A stretch of 40,577 bases of DNA from Clostridium polyendosporum. Lineage in GTDB: Bacteria > Bacillota > Clostridia > Clostridiales > Clostridiaceae. The notes under the pieces were generated by a model. The model had not been told where the DNA came from and made no database searches. It saw nothing but the letters and a program-made list of their open reading frames with translations. Position numbers and translations under genes: made by a program. Positions 1 to 7,418 of the stretch are shown here, piece after piece. The number at the start of each line of letters is the position of its first letter. Position 1 is the stretch's first letter. The stretch is taken from assembly GCF_018332455.1 (NCBI RefSeq), contig NZ_BOPZ01000031.1:1-40577 (forward strand), in the 5' to 3' direction.

Positions 1-302
1 TTATAAAATATATCCTCAAATATTCTATAATCACGCGATGCGTTTTTACGCGAGAATTGAGATACACTTGGAACATTGATTAAACTTCTTAGCTTTTTAT
101 TACAATTTACTTCAGCTTGTATTTCCCTTAAACTCTTGCAGTTCTTTAAATTAGAATAAAGTAAAGAATACAAATGAGATTTTGAATCAAAATGTTGACT
201 TCTATAGTCTCCGCCATACTTTTGTATGATTCGGTTTAGAAATGTTCCTTCAATTTCCGCTATTAATTTATGAAAAACTAATTTATTATTATTATTGAAC
301 AT
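1..302 (-). CDS. IS4-type transposase, N-terminal part (cut by window edge)
   Basis: About 100 codons read leftward from an ATG at 302 and leave the window without a stop. The start is supported by an AAGGAGG ribosome binding site about 10 bases upstream. The protein opens with a run of asparagines, then segments such as QKYGGDYRSQHFDSKSHLYS and CKSLREIQAEV. This resembles the N-terminal domain (DUF4372-like) of IS4-family transposases, in which an SLRDI-like motif precedes the catalytic domain. The DDE catalytic region is not in the window, so whether the element is intact cannot be judged. Its upstream end carries the hairpin at 310-362, and a degenerate copy of the same upstream end lies at 25229-25340. 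Confidence 0.7.
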   Translation of the reverse strand, partial: MFNNNNKLVFHKLIAEIEGTFLNRIIQKYGGDYRSQHFDSKSHLYSLLYSNLKNCKSLREIQAEVNCNKKLRSLINVPSVSQFSRKNASRDYRIFEDIFY

Positions 303-309
303 GAATGAT

Positions 310-362
310 AAACCTCCTTGTGATTGGTTTCTGGACAAAACCATTAAAACACAAGGAGGTTT
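310..362 (-). promoter_or_regulatory. Hairpin covering the transposase ribosome binding site
   Basis: A perfect 13-bp inverted repeat (AAACCTCCTTGTG at 310-322 and its complement at 350-362) encloses a second short stem (TGGTTT 325-330 with AAACCA 338-343). On the minus strand the distal arm contains the AAGGAGG ribosome binding site of the transposase. A transcript entering from outside would form the whole hairpin and hide the site, whereas one starting inside it would not. This is the logic known for IS10 and IS50; its use here is inference. On the plus strand the hairpin is followed by a T-run and could act as a terminator. Confidence 0.6.
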
Positions 363-443
363 ATTTTTTTACTATTAATTTTTACCAATAACTGCTACGC
401 GCCGTGTCAACAAGTAAGTTTTACTTTGATGCAACAGCAGAAC

Positions 444-473
444 CAAACTGGCCCTTAATTATTTCTCAGTTTG
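444..473 (-). terminator. Possible weak terminator after the epimerase
   Basis: The inverted repeat CAAACTG/CAGTTTG, flanked by AGCAG/CTGCT with a bulge, lies just downstream of the stop of the 485-1399 gene. There is no clear T-run on the minus strand, so termination is uncertain. Confidence 0.3.
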
Positions 474-484
474 CTGCTTTAATT

Positions 485-1399
485 TTATTTACTTTTGTAA
501 AAAGCAATAGTTTCATCTAATCCTTCTTTTAATGAATACTCAGGCTTCCATCCACATGCCTTACTAATCTTTTCATAAGTCATATAGCTATATTTAATAT
601 CGCCTGCTCTTTCTTCTTTATAAACTGGTTCCAGGTTAGAACTTGTTAATTCGTTAAATATGTTGAAAAGATCATTTACCGAAACCTCAACATTAGTTGA
701 TACATTAAAGATTTCATTATCAAGACCTTCTAAAGCTTCAGCATTGGCCTTAGCTACATCCTTAACATAAACAAAGTCTCTCGTTTGTTCTCCATCACCA
801 AAAATATATGGTGCTTCATTTGCTAAAAATTTCTCACTAAAGATTGCTACAACTCCACCTTCTCCAGTAGCATCCTGTCTAGGACCATAAACATTAGCAT
901 ATCTAAACACAGTATACTTTATTCCAAATAACTTGTAATAAACATCAAGATAATGTTCCACAGTGTGCTTTGTTACACCATAACCACACTGCATATTAAG
1001 TGGATGCTTCTCATCTACAGGAAGATATTGAGGCTCTCCAAAGATAGCTGCTGATGCAGGATATATTACTTTTTTAACTCCGTATTTTTTACAACATTCT
1101 AAAATATTAAGAGTTCCCATGACATTGATATCTGCATCTAAAAATGGGTCATCTATAGAGTGCGGAACACTTATTTGAGCTGCTTGATGACAAACTACAT
1201 CAAACTTTTCCTCCTGAAAAATCTTATAAAGCTCTTTATCTCTTATATCAAGTTTATATAATTTTGCATTTGAATTTACATTCTCCTCTTTGCCATGAGA
1301 CATATCATCCACTATGCACACCTCATGACCAAGGCCTATATATAAATCAACAATATGTGAACCTATAAAACCAGCTCCACCTGTCACTAATATCTTCAT
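485..1399 (-). CDS. galE: UDP-glucose 4-epimerase-like NAD-dependent epimerase
   Basis: This 304-residue short-chain dehydrogenase/reductase most likely interconverts UDP-Glc and UDP-Gal (or the N-acetyl forms) in the cytoplasm for polysaccharide synthesis. It opens with the Rossmann motif GGAGFIGSH (residues 8-16). The catalytic tyrosine and lysine are in YGVTK (about 149-153), and RDFVYVKDVA is typical of the sugar-nucleotide epimerase family. The ATG at 1399 is preferred over one nine codons upstream because AAGGAGAG lies 8 bases before it. A promoter sits at 1439-1467. The exact substrate cannot be fixed from sequence: UDP-Glc epimerase fits best, but a UDP-GlcNAc or UDP-GlcA epimerase is possible. 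Confidence 0.8.
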   Translation of the reverse strand: MKILVTGGAGFIGSHIVDLYIGLGHEVCIVDDMSHGKEENVNSNAKLYKLDIRDKELYKIFQEEKFDVVCHQAAQISVPHSIDDPFLDADINVMGTLNILECCKKYGVKKVIYPASAAIFGEPQYLPVDEKHPLNMQCGYGVTKHTVEHYLDVYYKLFGIKYTVFRYANVYGPRQDATGEGGVVAIFSEKFLANEAPYIFGDGEQTRDFVYVKDVAKANAEALEGLDNEIFNVSTNVEVSVNDLFNIFNELTSSNLEPVYKEERAGDIKYSYMTYEKISKACGWKPEYSLKEGLDETIAFYKSK

Positions 1400-1438
1400 A
1401 ACTAAACTCTCCTTCTTGCAATACATTAATATATTTAA

Positions 1439-1467
1439 ATTATACTTAATAATATAATTATATACAA
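1439..1467 (-). promoter_or_regulatory. Sigma-A-type promoter of the epimerase gene
   Basis: On the minus strand, TTGTAT (1462-1467) is followed by a 17-base spacer and TATAAT (1439-1444), about 40 bases before the start codon. Confidence 0.55.
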
Positions 1468-1475
1468 TAAAGTTT

Positions 1476-1666
1476 AATAGGCATAGAGCTTACTCAGTTT
1501 AAACAATCTTTAATGCACATCACCCTATTAAATATGAGCGAGATTTCACTTTGTGAAATGAAAGCAAATCGGACTTCACTTTATTAATAAAAGCAAATAA
1601 AGTTAAATAGGTATTAAACCCCTTCACCCTTGTAAGACTTCACCAAGTGAAATCACAATAAGTAAA
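1476..1666 (+). repeat. Dispersed palindromic repeat, two to three degenerate tandem copies
   Basis: Copy one (1476-1569) has block 1, AGGCATAGAGCTTACTCAG, and block 2, AGATTTCACTTTGTGAAATG, followed by AAAGCAAAT. A partial block 2 follows at about 1571-1600. A further copy (1606-1666) reads AATAGGTATTAAACC and then GACTTCACCAAGTGAAATCAC. The core TTCAC...GTGAA is palindromic. The same blocks occur at 3763-3824, in divergent form at 7585-7645, and inside a coding sequence at 9697-9759. The 325-base gap between the two flanking genes holds this repeat, the epimerase promoter and the galU terminator. Confidence 0.65.
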
Positions 1667-1670
1667 CATA

Positions 1671-1707
1671 AAAGGAACTGCACTGTAGCATACAGTACAA
1701 TTCCTTT
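1671..1707 (-). terminator. Terminator of galU
   Basis: Stem AAAGGAA/TTCCTTT encloses a second stem ACTGTA/TACAGT with a 3-base loop. It lies 18 bases after the galU stop and is followed by a T-rich stretch on the minus strand. Confidence 0.65.
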
Positions 1708-1724
1708 AATTAAATTTCTGCAAA

Positions 1725-2603
1725 TTATTTTATGTTTTCCCAAGGTTTTGAGCTTAAATATTCAATAAAGTTGCTTCTTAAATCATCTCTTCTTAATGCA
1801 TATTCAACTGTAGCTTGAAGGAATCCAAGCTTATCTCCAACATCATATCTTTGACCTTCAAAGCTGTAAGCATACATTGCTTCATCTTTGATTAAAGTAG
1901 TTAAAGCATCTGTAAGTTGAATTTCTCCACCCTTTCCAGGCTTAGTGTTTTCTAAAACTTCAAATATCTTTGGAGTGATAATATATCTACCTAATATAGC
2001 AACATTACTTGGAGCTTCTTCTACTGATGGCTTTTCTACAAGGTCCTTTACCTTATATACTTTGTCTTCAATATGTATACCATTTACGATTCCATATTTG
2101 TTTACATTTTCTTGAGCAACTTCCTGAACACCAAGAATAGTAGTCTTATATTCGTTATAGCAGTCAATAAGCTGCTTTAAACACGGCTGCTCATTATTAT
2201 AAACTACATCATCACCAAGTAGAACAGCAAAAGGTTCATTACCTACGAAAGTCTTCGCACAGTAAATTGCGTGTCCTAATCCCTTTGGTTCCTTTTGTCT
2301 TATATAATGAATATCCACCAATCCGGATATATCCCTAACAATCTCTAAAAGTTCACTTTTTCCTGACTTTTCAAGTTCCATTTCTAATTCTACTGATTTA
2401 TCAAAATGGTCTTCGATACACTTTTTGTTTCTTCCTGTTATTATTAAGATTTCTTCAATTCCTGAAGCTACTGCTTCTTCAATTATGTACTGGATTGTAG
2501 GCTTATCCACTATAGGAAGCATTTCCTTTGGTTGAGCTTTTGTTGCTGGTAAAAATCTTGTTCCTAATCCAGCAGCAGGAATTATAGCCTTTTTTACTTT
2601 CAT
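1725..2603 (-). CDS. galU: UTP-glucose-1-phosphate uridylyltransferase
   Basis: This 292-residue enzyme makes UDP-glucose from UTP and glucose-1-phosphate, the precursor for the epimerase next door and for the UDP-glucose dehydrogenase at 36779. The N-terminal nucleotide-binding signature AAGLGTRFLPATKAQPKEML, the GDD metal motif (about 131-133), LVEKP, and the C-terminal GQRYDVGDKLGFLQA are all those of GalU. Length is normal for the family. The ATG at 2603 (MKVKKAII) is chosen because GGGGGA lies 7 bases upstream; an ATG five codons earlier has no such site. A promoter lies at 2676-2704 and a terminator at 1671-1707, so it is probably monocistronic. Confidence 0.95.
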   Translation of the reverse strand: MKVKKAIIPAAGLGTRFLPATKAQPKEMLPIVDKPTIQYIIEEAVASGIEEILIITGRNKKCIEDHFDKSVELEMELEKSGKSELLEIVRDISGLVDIHYIRQKEPKGLGHAIYCAKTFVGNEPFAVLLGDDVVYNNEQPCLKQLIDCYNEYKTTILGVQEVAQENVNKYGIVNGIHIEDKVYKVKDLVEKPSVEEAPSNVAILGRYIITPKIFEVLENTKPGKGGEIQLTDALTTLIKDEAMYAYSFEGQRYDVGDKLGFLQATVEYALRRDDLRSNFIEYLSSKPWENIK

Positions 2604-2675
2604 AGTTAAATCCCCCATTCTTAATCATTCCCTCTATTTCTAATAATTAACTTTTAAAACTACATCATTAACACT

Positions 2676-2704
2676 ATTCTATCATATTGTGACAAGTTAA
2701 ACAA
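2676..2704 (-). promoter_or_regulatory. Sigma-A-type promoter of galU
   Basis: On the minus strand TTGTTT (2699-2704), a 17-base spacer and TAGAAT (2676-2681) lie about 75 bases upstream of the galU start. Confidence 0.5.
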
Positions 2705-2822
2705 TTTTTTTTTAGCAATTGTTAACGTTTTAACCTAAAAATTTACATTATTCAACTATTTATTAATAATTTGTTTTAATTAGATTTATATATAGATTAA
2801 ACACGATCAAATATATAAGGCT

Positions 2823-2863
2823 CTTCACAATGTACTCTTGCAACACTAAAATATATTGTGAAG
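2823..2863. repeat. 9-bp inverted repeat in the galU upstream gap
   Basis: CTTCACAAT (2823-2831) and ATTGTGAAG (2855-2863) are perfect complements with a 23-base loop. It lies upstream of the galU promoter. Function unknown. The rest of the 2604-3061 gap holds only the galU promoter and the terminator at 2956-2976. Confidence 0.4.
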
Positions 2864-2955
2864 AAAGATAGAACTATTTATGTTAACCTTTATCTTGGCA
2901 AAAATTTAATTAAATATTGAATCAGCAGGTTATATATGATTAAAACAGGTAAAAG

Positions 2956-2976
2956 AAAGTAGCATTAAGCTACTTT
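2956..2976 (-). terminator. Terminator of the 103-aa gene
   Basis: AAAGTAGC, a 5-base loop and GCTACTTT form a perfect 8-bp stem 85 bases after the stop at 3062. It is followed on the minus strand by a T-rich run. Confidence 0.6.
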
Positions 2977-3061
2977 AATAAATCTTATTAGGAATATATA
3001 TTTAGTTAAACATTATTATCAACAAATTACGATATTAAAATACTATAAAATCTGTTCACCT

Positions 3062-3373
3062 TTAAACAGTTGACGTTATATTTCTAAGCTTTTCTATTAT
3101 TTTTTTATCTATTGTATTGTCTATTGTATTATTATTTTTCTTACAAGCAATTTTTTCGTATTCGGCAGAAGTAATTGGATGGAGTACTTCTTTTTTAAAC
3201 AGAATTCCCTCTCTTACTACTTTTGCATAAAAAGAATCATTTGTACCCACTTTATATTTTTTTGTAGCTTCATTTTTAGCTATATAAAACTTATTTTTAA
3301 AAACATCTTCCCCAAGGAAATATTTGGAATTATTTTCAATAATAGTACATCTATATAGTTTCAAATCATCCAT
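3062..3373 (-). CDS. Small protein of unknown function (103 aa)
   Basis: I do not recognise this family. The start is supported by AAAGGTGG 7 bases upstream. The protein has no signal peptide or membrane segment. It looks like a small beta-rich domain (LYRCTIIENNSKYFLGEDVF, then NDSFYAKVVREGILF) followed by a lysine/asparagine-rich tail with a short internal repeat NNNTIDNTIDKK. It is probably cytoplasmic. It has its own promoter with an adjacent 24-bp palindrome (3460-3517) and its own terminator, so it is a stand-alone, probably regulated gene next to nucleotide-sugar genes. A link to the surface genes is only positional. Confidence 0.6.
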   Translation of the reverse strand: MDDLKLYRCTIIENNSKYFLGEDVFKNKFYIAKNEATKKYKVGTNDSFYAKVVREGILFKKEVLHPITSAEYEKIACKKNNNTIDNTIDKKIIEKLRNITSTV

Positions 3374-3459
3374 TCAACATCCACCTTTCATAAAAACAAT
3401 ATATCAATTTTTAAATAATTAACCATAAAACAATAAGTTGTTAACAAATCCTTAATAAC

Positions 3460-3487
3460 ATTTTATCACCTTTATTAGTATTTTCAA
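3460..3487 (-). promoter_or_regulatory. Candidate promoter of the 103-aa gene
   Basis: On the minus strand TTGAAA (3482-3487), a 16-base spacer and TAAAAT (3460-3465) predict a leader of about 80 bases before the ATG at 3373. Confidence 0.45.
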
Positions 3488-3493
3488 CATATA

Positions 3494-3517
3494 GAAAACG
3501 TTTACGTAAAAGTTTTC
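3494..3517. promoter_or_regulatory. 24-bp near-perfect palindrome next to the -35 box
   Basis: GAAAAC-G-TTTACGTAAA-A-GTTTTC is palindromic except for one base pair. It begins 7 bases upstream of the predicted -35 element, a position typical for a regulator binding site. The half-sites resemble LacI-type operators only loosely, so the regulator is unknown. The remaining 300-odd bases up to 3841 hold the repeat at 3763-3824 and otherwise nothing I recognise. Confidence 0.45.
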
Positions 3518-3762
3518 CTGTTTTTTGTAATATTATTGTATACTTTAATTTTGCTTTTAATCCAATTAAATAATTAAAAAAGATAAAATCAGTTATATTC
3601 CAAAAACATCCATTTTTTTCACCAAACGATTATCATCACATACTGACAATCATTTAAATCTTTAGCAAATTACACTTTATATTTTTATTATTTTATACTT
3701 TTGCATCCTCCCCCTTCTTTATTTCTGATAATGGATACTATTTACCCTAATAAAATAAACCT

Positions 3763-3824
3763 AATTAGGCATAGAAACTATTGAATTTTAGTTAGATTGG
3801 CTTTGTGAAATCACAGCAAATAAA
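3763..3824 (+). repeat. Dispersed palindromic repeat, single copy
   Basis: This copy reads AATTAGGCATAGA, then about 25 diverged bases, then GGCTTTGTGAAATCACAGCAAATAAA. It matches both ends of the copies at 1476-1666 and inside the gene at 7675. It directly abuts the terminator at 3826-3849. Confidence 0.6.
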
Positions 3825-3825
3825 A

Positions 3826-3849
3826 AAAGCTAGTTTTAACACTAGCTTT
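3826..3849 (-). terminator. Terminator overlapping the stop of the 3842 gene
   Basis: A perfect 8-bp stem (AAAGCTAG/CTAGCTTT) with an 8-base loop is followed on the minus strand by seven T. The gene's TAG stop codon is part of the stem. It ends the operon that starts near 7515. Confidence 0.85.
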
Positions 3850-4354
3850 CCTCATACCTTAATAAGCCCTTTTTATCCTTTGAAAACTCAACAAAAAAGA
3901 CTACATTCTTTTCATTAGTAGCTTTCTTATTATTCTTATCAACCACAGTTTGTTTTAAATTGACTTTTACTTCATATATATCTTGATCTATTTTTTTTAT
4001 TTCTGTAATTAAATAGTTATCAAAATGTATGGTTTTACCTTGGGCTCTATATGTACTAATATTATTTTCAAATAAGTTTTCTGCCTCACTATTTTTGATA
4101 ACAACATCATTTAAGAAACTTATGTCCGCGCTACTATTGTTTACTAAATCGGAATAAATACCAATAAAGCTAGCTACTAATTCTTCAACATATGCTTCAT
4201 TATTCTTAGCATGCGCTTCTTCAACAAATTCACTACCCTTAACTGGTTCCCCAGTAACTCTTGTAACTTGTTCATTTTTAATAAATACGTAAGTTGAAAA
4301 GCCAACAATTACTGTAATAAAAACTAATATAATCAAAATTCTTTTTACTCCCAT
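3842..4354 (-). CDS. Membrane-anchored extracytoplasmic protein, possible NTF2-like fold
   Basis: The 170-residue product has an N-terminal membrane segment (about residues 5-25, RILIILVFITVIVGFSTYVF) and no cleavage site or lipobox, so it should be anchored with residues 30-170 outside. The outer part has helices followed by strands (IHFDNYLITEIKKID, YEVKVNLKQTVVD, KNVVFFVEFSKD). This suggests a small cone-shaped NTF2-like domain as in TcaA-type proteins; that is a guess from pattern. It is the last gene of an operon with the dockerin/lysozyme-like and cohesin proteins, 9 bases after the former, and may assist them at the cell surface. The ATG is supported by AAGGTGAT upstream. Confidence 0.65.
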   Translation of the reverse strand: MGVKRILIILVFITVIVGFSTYVFIKNEQVTRVTGEPVKGSEFVEEAHAKNNEAYVEELVASFIGIYSDLVNNSSADISFLNDVVIKNSEAENLFENNISTYRAQGKTIHFDNYLITEIKKIDQDIYEVKVNLKQTVVDKNNKKATNEKNVVFFVEFSKDKKGLLRYEES

Positions 4355-4363
4355 ATTATCACC

Positions 4364-5743
4364 TTAATAACTTATCTCCCTTTGATAAGTTCTAATTATT
4401 TCTGCACTCTCTTCATCAAATCTTTCTTTAACACCATTATATATGGCTACTACCCCTGGATCTGAACTATCTGGAGGATAACTAGCTGCTATTATTACAA
4501 ATCTAGCTTCATATACTTTTCTAATATAATCTTCCATAGGTAAATTAGAATCTATATTAGAAAAAATCCTATATGCTCCTGTTGGTCCGTGCTGTATTGC
4601 AGTAGACCATATCATATTCCTAGTAGAACTATGATTTAAAAGCCTTCCTGGTTCATATCCATTTGTTCTAGCAATTTGAATAAATTCATCATAAAATAAG
4701 TTTTCAGCAAATTCCTGCTGTATATTAAAGAACTCATCATAATAATTATTTGCTATAGATATCCATGCAGCTTTGAAATTATCCTTATAACTATTATCAT
4801 CTTTAACTCTTGCATCATTTAATACTGTATAAAATTCTGGTTTACGAGATTGAAGCCACATCATGAATCTTCCTAAAGATCCTGCATTACTAGAAAATTG
4901 CCAAACTCCACAGGATACTCCTCCTAAATCACTAGGCTTGTCCAATATAGCTGCCGGATTAAAATCTGATTCTTCTTTCCCTGATATGTATCCAAGCATA
5001 GAATTGTTTTTATCATCTTGAATAAAATCAAGATAATAAGGAACATATCCTGTTAAAACAGTGCTTTCATCCTTATGCCACTTAACCTCATAGAAACTAT
5101 TAGTTCTCCTTACGACTTCTACCAGTGCAGCACTAGGAACATCTACATCTGATTTTGGAGACCAACTCGGTTGTTGTCTAAGATTTACTGCACACTGTGC
5201 TACTGCTAAAACGCCTTTATAACCTGTAGTATTATTCAAAAGCTCTGTACCAAACTTTGTTATAACCTTACCATTTCTTATACTTGAAGTATTTTGGACA
5301 GCATCATAATAATTAGGGAATTTTGTTATTAGTGTCTCTCCATTATATGTCCAATATCCAGTACTATCCCATATAATCTTATCTTCATTTTTTACTACTG
5401 CATCTTTGTATCTAGATGCAGTTTTTATAGCTTCTATTAATTTTCCATTAGAAAACCCTTGTATAAACTTTCCACTTGAATCGAAAACCTTAAAAGCAGA
5501 TTCATTAATATTTTTTGATATTTTAGCAATATCAAAAATATCAACAATTCCATCTTGATTTAAATCATATTTGGAGTTATTTGTATTATAATTAATTTCA
5601 GCTTCAATTATATCTCTTATATCTATTATACCATCACCATTCACATCTGCATTTGCTGTTAAAGCACTAACATTTTTTCCTGGTGTACTATATATAAACA
5701 TGCAGAGTAAAGTAAGAAATAAACACTTTTTTTTAAACTTCAT
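4364..5743 (-). CDS. Secreted dockerin, SH3 and lysozyme-like protein
   Basis: 459 residues. An N-terminal signal peptide ends near residue 28. Residues 31-80 form a type I dockerin with two calcium loops, DVNGDGIIDIRD (33-44) and DLNQDGIVDIFD (60-71). A bacterial SH3-like segment (about 172-240, AVNLRQQPSWSP to GYVPYYLDF) follows. The last 200 residues look like a lysozyme-like fold related to phage or VgrG-associated muramidases: GKEESDFNP holds a candidate catalytic glutamate, then LGGVSCGVWQFSSNAGSLGR, and later a phenylalanine/tryptophan-rich helical part. Enzymatic activity is inferred. A dockerin placed at the N-terminus is less common than a C-terminal one. Its natural partner would be the cohesin of the upstream gene at 5799, 55 bases away. 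Confidence 0.75.
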   Translation of the reverse strand: MKFKKKCLFLTLLCMFIYSTPGKNVSALTANADVNGDGIIDIRDIIEAEINYNTNNSKYDLNQDGIVDIFDIAKISKNINESAFKVFDSSGKFIQGFSNGKLIEAIKTASRYKDAVVKNEDKIIWDSTGYWTYNGETLITKFPNYYDAVQNTSSIRNGKVITKFGTELLNNTTGYKGVLAVAQCAVNLRQQPSWSPKSDVDVPSAALVEVVRRTNSFYEVKWHKDESTVLTGYVPYYLDFIQDDKNNSMLGYISGKEESDFNPAAILDKPSDLGGVSCGVWQFSSNAGSLGRFMMWLQSRKPEFYTVLNDARVKDDNSYKDNFKAAWISIANNYYDEFFNIQQEFAENLFYDEFIQIARTNGYEPGRLLNHSSTRNMIWSTAIQHGPTGAYRIFSNIDSNLPMEDYIRKVYEARFVIIAASYPPDSSDPGVVAIYNGVKERFDEESAEIIRTYQREISY

Positions 5744-5781
5744 TATATCACCCTAAACTTAATTTTATTTCTAAGAAAAAC

Positions 5782-5799
5782 GGCAAGTAAAAACCTGCC
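5782..5799 (-). terminator. Weak terminator or attenuator between cohesin and dockerin genes
   Basis: The minus-strand RNA can pair GGCAGG with CTTGCC (one G-U) around a 6-base loop, followed by GTTTTTCTT. It touches the stop codon of the cohesin gene. Because the stem is short it may only lower expression of the two downstream genes. Confidence 0.45.
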
Positions 5800-7418
5800 T
5801 AGTTTACCTTATAATATATTTCTCTAAACTTATCTACCCCGTTACCAGAATATCTATTCTTAACATCAACCCATATTCTATAATTTCCTGCTTTTGCTGG
5901 AGTAAAGTAATAAATATTATTCGCTGAATAACTTTGTACTATATTCCACGTATAGCCATCAAAAATTGTAAATCTATATAGCAGATCTGGTCCACCAGAT
6001 GTATTTGCTGTTACTTTAATTTTATTTCCTACAGTTTGAGGAGATGGTTTATCCGTCGTTATGGAATAAAAATCAAAATTATTTATTATTTTATAACTTA
6101 TTTCTCTAAACTTATCTACAGTGTTATTTGAATATCTATTTTTAACATCAACCCATATTCGATAATCTCCTGCTTTTGTTGGAGTAAAGTAATAAACATT
6201 ATTCGCCGAATAACTTTGTACTGTCTTCCACGTATAACCATCAAAAATTGTAAATCTATATAGTAGATCTGATCCACCGGATGTATTGGCTGTTACTTTA
6301 ATTTTGTTTCCTACAGTTTGAGCAGATGGTTTATCCGTCGTTATAGAAGAAAAATCAAAATTCTTTATTGTATAATTTATCTCTCTAAACTTATCAACAG
6401 CATTATTTGAATATCTATTCTTAACATCTACCCATATTCGATAATTTCCTTCTTTTGCAGGACTAAAGTAATAAATATTATTCTCAGAATAGTCTTGTAC
6501 CATTTTCCATGTATAACCATCAAAAATTGTAAATCTATATAACCAATCTTGTCCTCCAGATGTATTTGCTGTTACTTTGATTTTATTTCCTAAAGTCTGA
6601 GGAGATGGTTTATCTGTTGTTATGGAATAAAATTCAAAATCCTTTATCGTATAATTTATCTCTCTAAACGAATCAACCCTATTAGGTGAACTCTTATCTT
6701 TTACATCAACCCACAGCCTATAGCTTCCAACACTTGCTGGTTTCCATAGATAAGTATCTGAGGCAGAGTAATCTTGAACTACTTTCCAAGTCTTTCCGTC
6801 AAAGATTGTGAACTTATATAATATGTCTTTTCCTCCAGCTACATTTGCTTTTAACCTAACATCTTGGCCTATACCTTGTGGTGTAGGCTTATCAGTAGTT
6901 ATACTTTGTATAAATACCTTTTCATACAAAGGAAAGCTTAAGTTTTTATAATTAAAATTTATAGCATTAGCACTAGAATCAGCTAATTTAATCTTAAAAT
7001 TATTAAGAAAGTTAAAATCTAATTGACCCTTTCCAAGTGTTTTTATTCTGATTTTAAACAACGTGCTTTCATTTGTTATATTTAAACTGTTGCTTTGACC
7101 TAACATAGTTATAGCAAGATCAAGCTTTCCTGTACTAGTATCATTTTTTTGTATTTTATAGATCTTATTATCTGGAAACAATCCAATACTATAATTTTCA
7201 ATGCTTACTAGACTTTTATTATAAGTCCATTCCAATGATGCTCCATATAAATTACTAACATTTGATACATTTATGGATATATCATATGCTTGTCCTTCAA
7301 TACCGTATAAACTTGAAGGTTTAATTGAAACATCAGCAGCCATAGCTGATTTATCGTAAACAAAAAATAGTATAAAAGTTAAAACAAAGATCTTAAATAG
7401 ATTTTTGCAATTGTTCAA
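5799..7418 (-). CDS. Secreted cohesin-domain protein with four triple-tyrosine-type repeats
   Basis: 539 residues starting at a TTG codon, chosen because AAAGGGGGAG lies just upstream. A signal peptide ends near AMAA (residue 28). Residues 29-165 match the cohesin pattern: VSIKPSSLYGIEGQAYDISI, NVSNLYGASLEWTYNKSL, a glycine-turn, then LFKIRIKTLGKGQLDF. Four repeats of about 92 residues fill 172-539, each with SITTDKPxPQ, LYRFTIFDGxTW, VQxYS, YYFxPxxxGxYRIWVDVKN and FREIxY, resembling Y_Y_Y (triple tyrosine) domains of clostridial surface proteins. There is no LPXTG, SLH or membrane anchor, so how it stays at the surface is open. It probably acts as a scaffold binding the dockerin protein downstream. 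Promoter at 7522-7551. Confidence 0.75.
   Translation of the reverse strand: MNNCKNLFKIFVLTFILFFVYDKSAMAADVSIKPSSLYGIEGQAYDISINVSNVSNLYGASLEWTYNKSLVSIENYSIGLFPDNKIYKIQKNDTSTGKLDLAITMLGQSNSLNITNESTLFKIRIKTLGKGQLDFNFLNNFKIKLADSSANAINFNYKNLSFPLYEKVFIQSITTDKPTPQGIGQDVRLKANVAGGKDILYKFTIFDGKTWKVVQDYSASDTYLWKPASVGSYRLWVDVKDKSSPNRVDSFREINYTIKDFEFYSITTDKPSPQTLGNKIKVTANTSGGQDWLYRFTIFDGYTWKMVQDYSENNIYYFSPAKEGNYRIWVDVKNRYSNNAVDKFREINYTIKNFDFSSITTDKPSAQTVGNKIKVTANTSGGSDLLYRFTIFDGYTWKTVQSYSANNVYYFTPTKAGDYRIWVDVKNRYSNNTVDKFREISYKIINNFDFYSITTDKPSPQTVGNKIKVTANTSGGPDLLYRFTIFDGYTWNIVQSYSANNIYYFTPAKAGNYRIWVDVKNRYSGNGVDKFREIYYKVN
5802..6905 (-). repeat. Four tandem repeats of about 276-280 bp inside the cohesin gene
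   Basis: The last three units are very similar at DNA level, sharing for example the block encoding DKPSxQTxGNKIKVTANTSG and that for RYSxNxVDKFREI. The first unit (about 6630-6905) is clearly more diverged. This points to recent internal duplication and to a region prone to copy-number change. Confidence 0.85.

Noticed and set aside
4249-4354. The 170-aa protein as a lipoprotein
   Set aside because: There is no cysteine after the hydrophobic segment, so no lipobox.
5802-6905. Regularly spaced repeats as a CRISPR-like array
   Set aside because: The units are 92-codon in-frame protein repeats without spacers.
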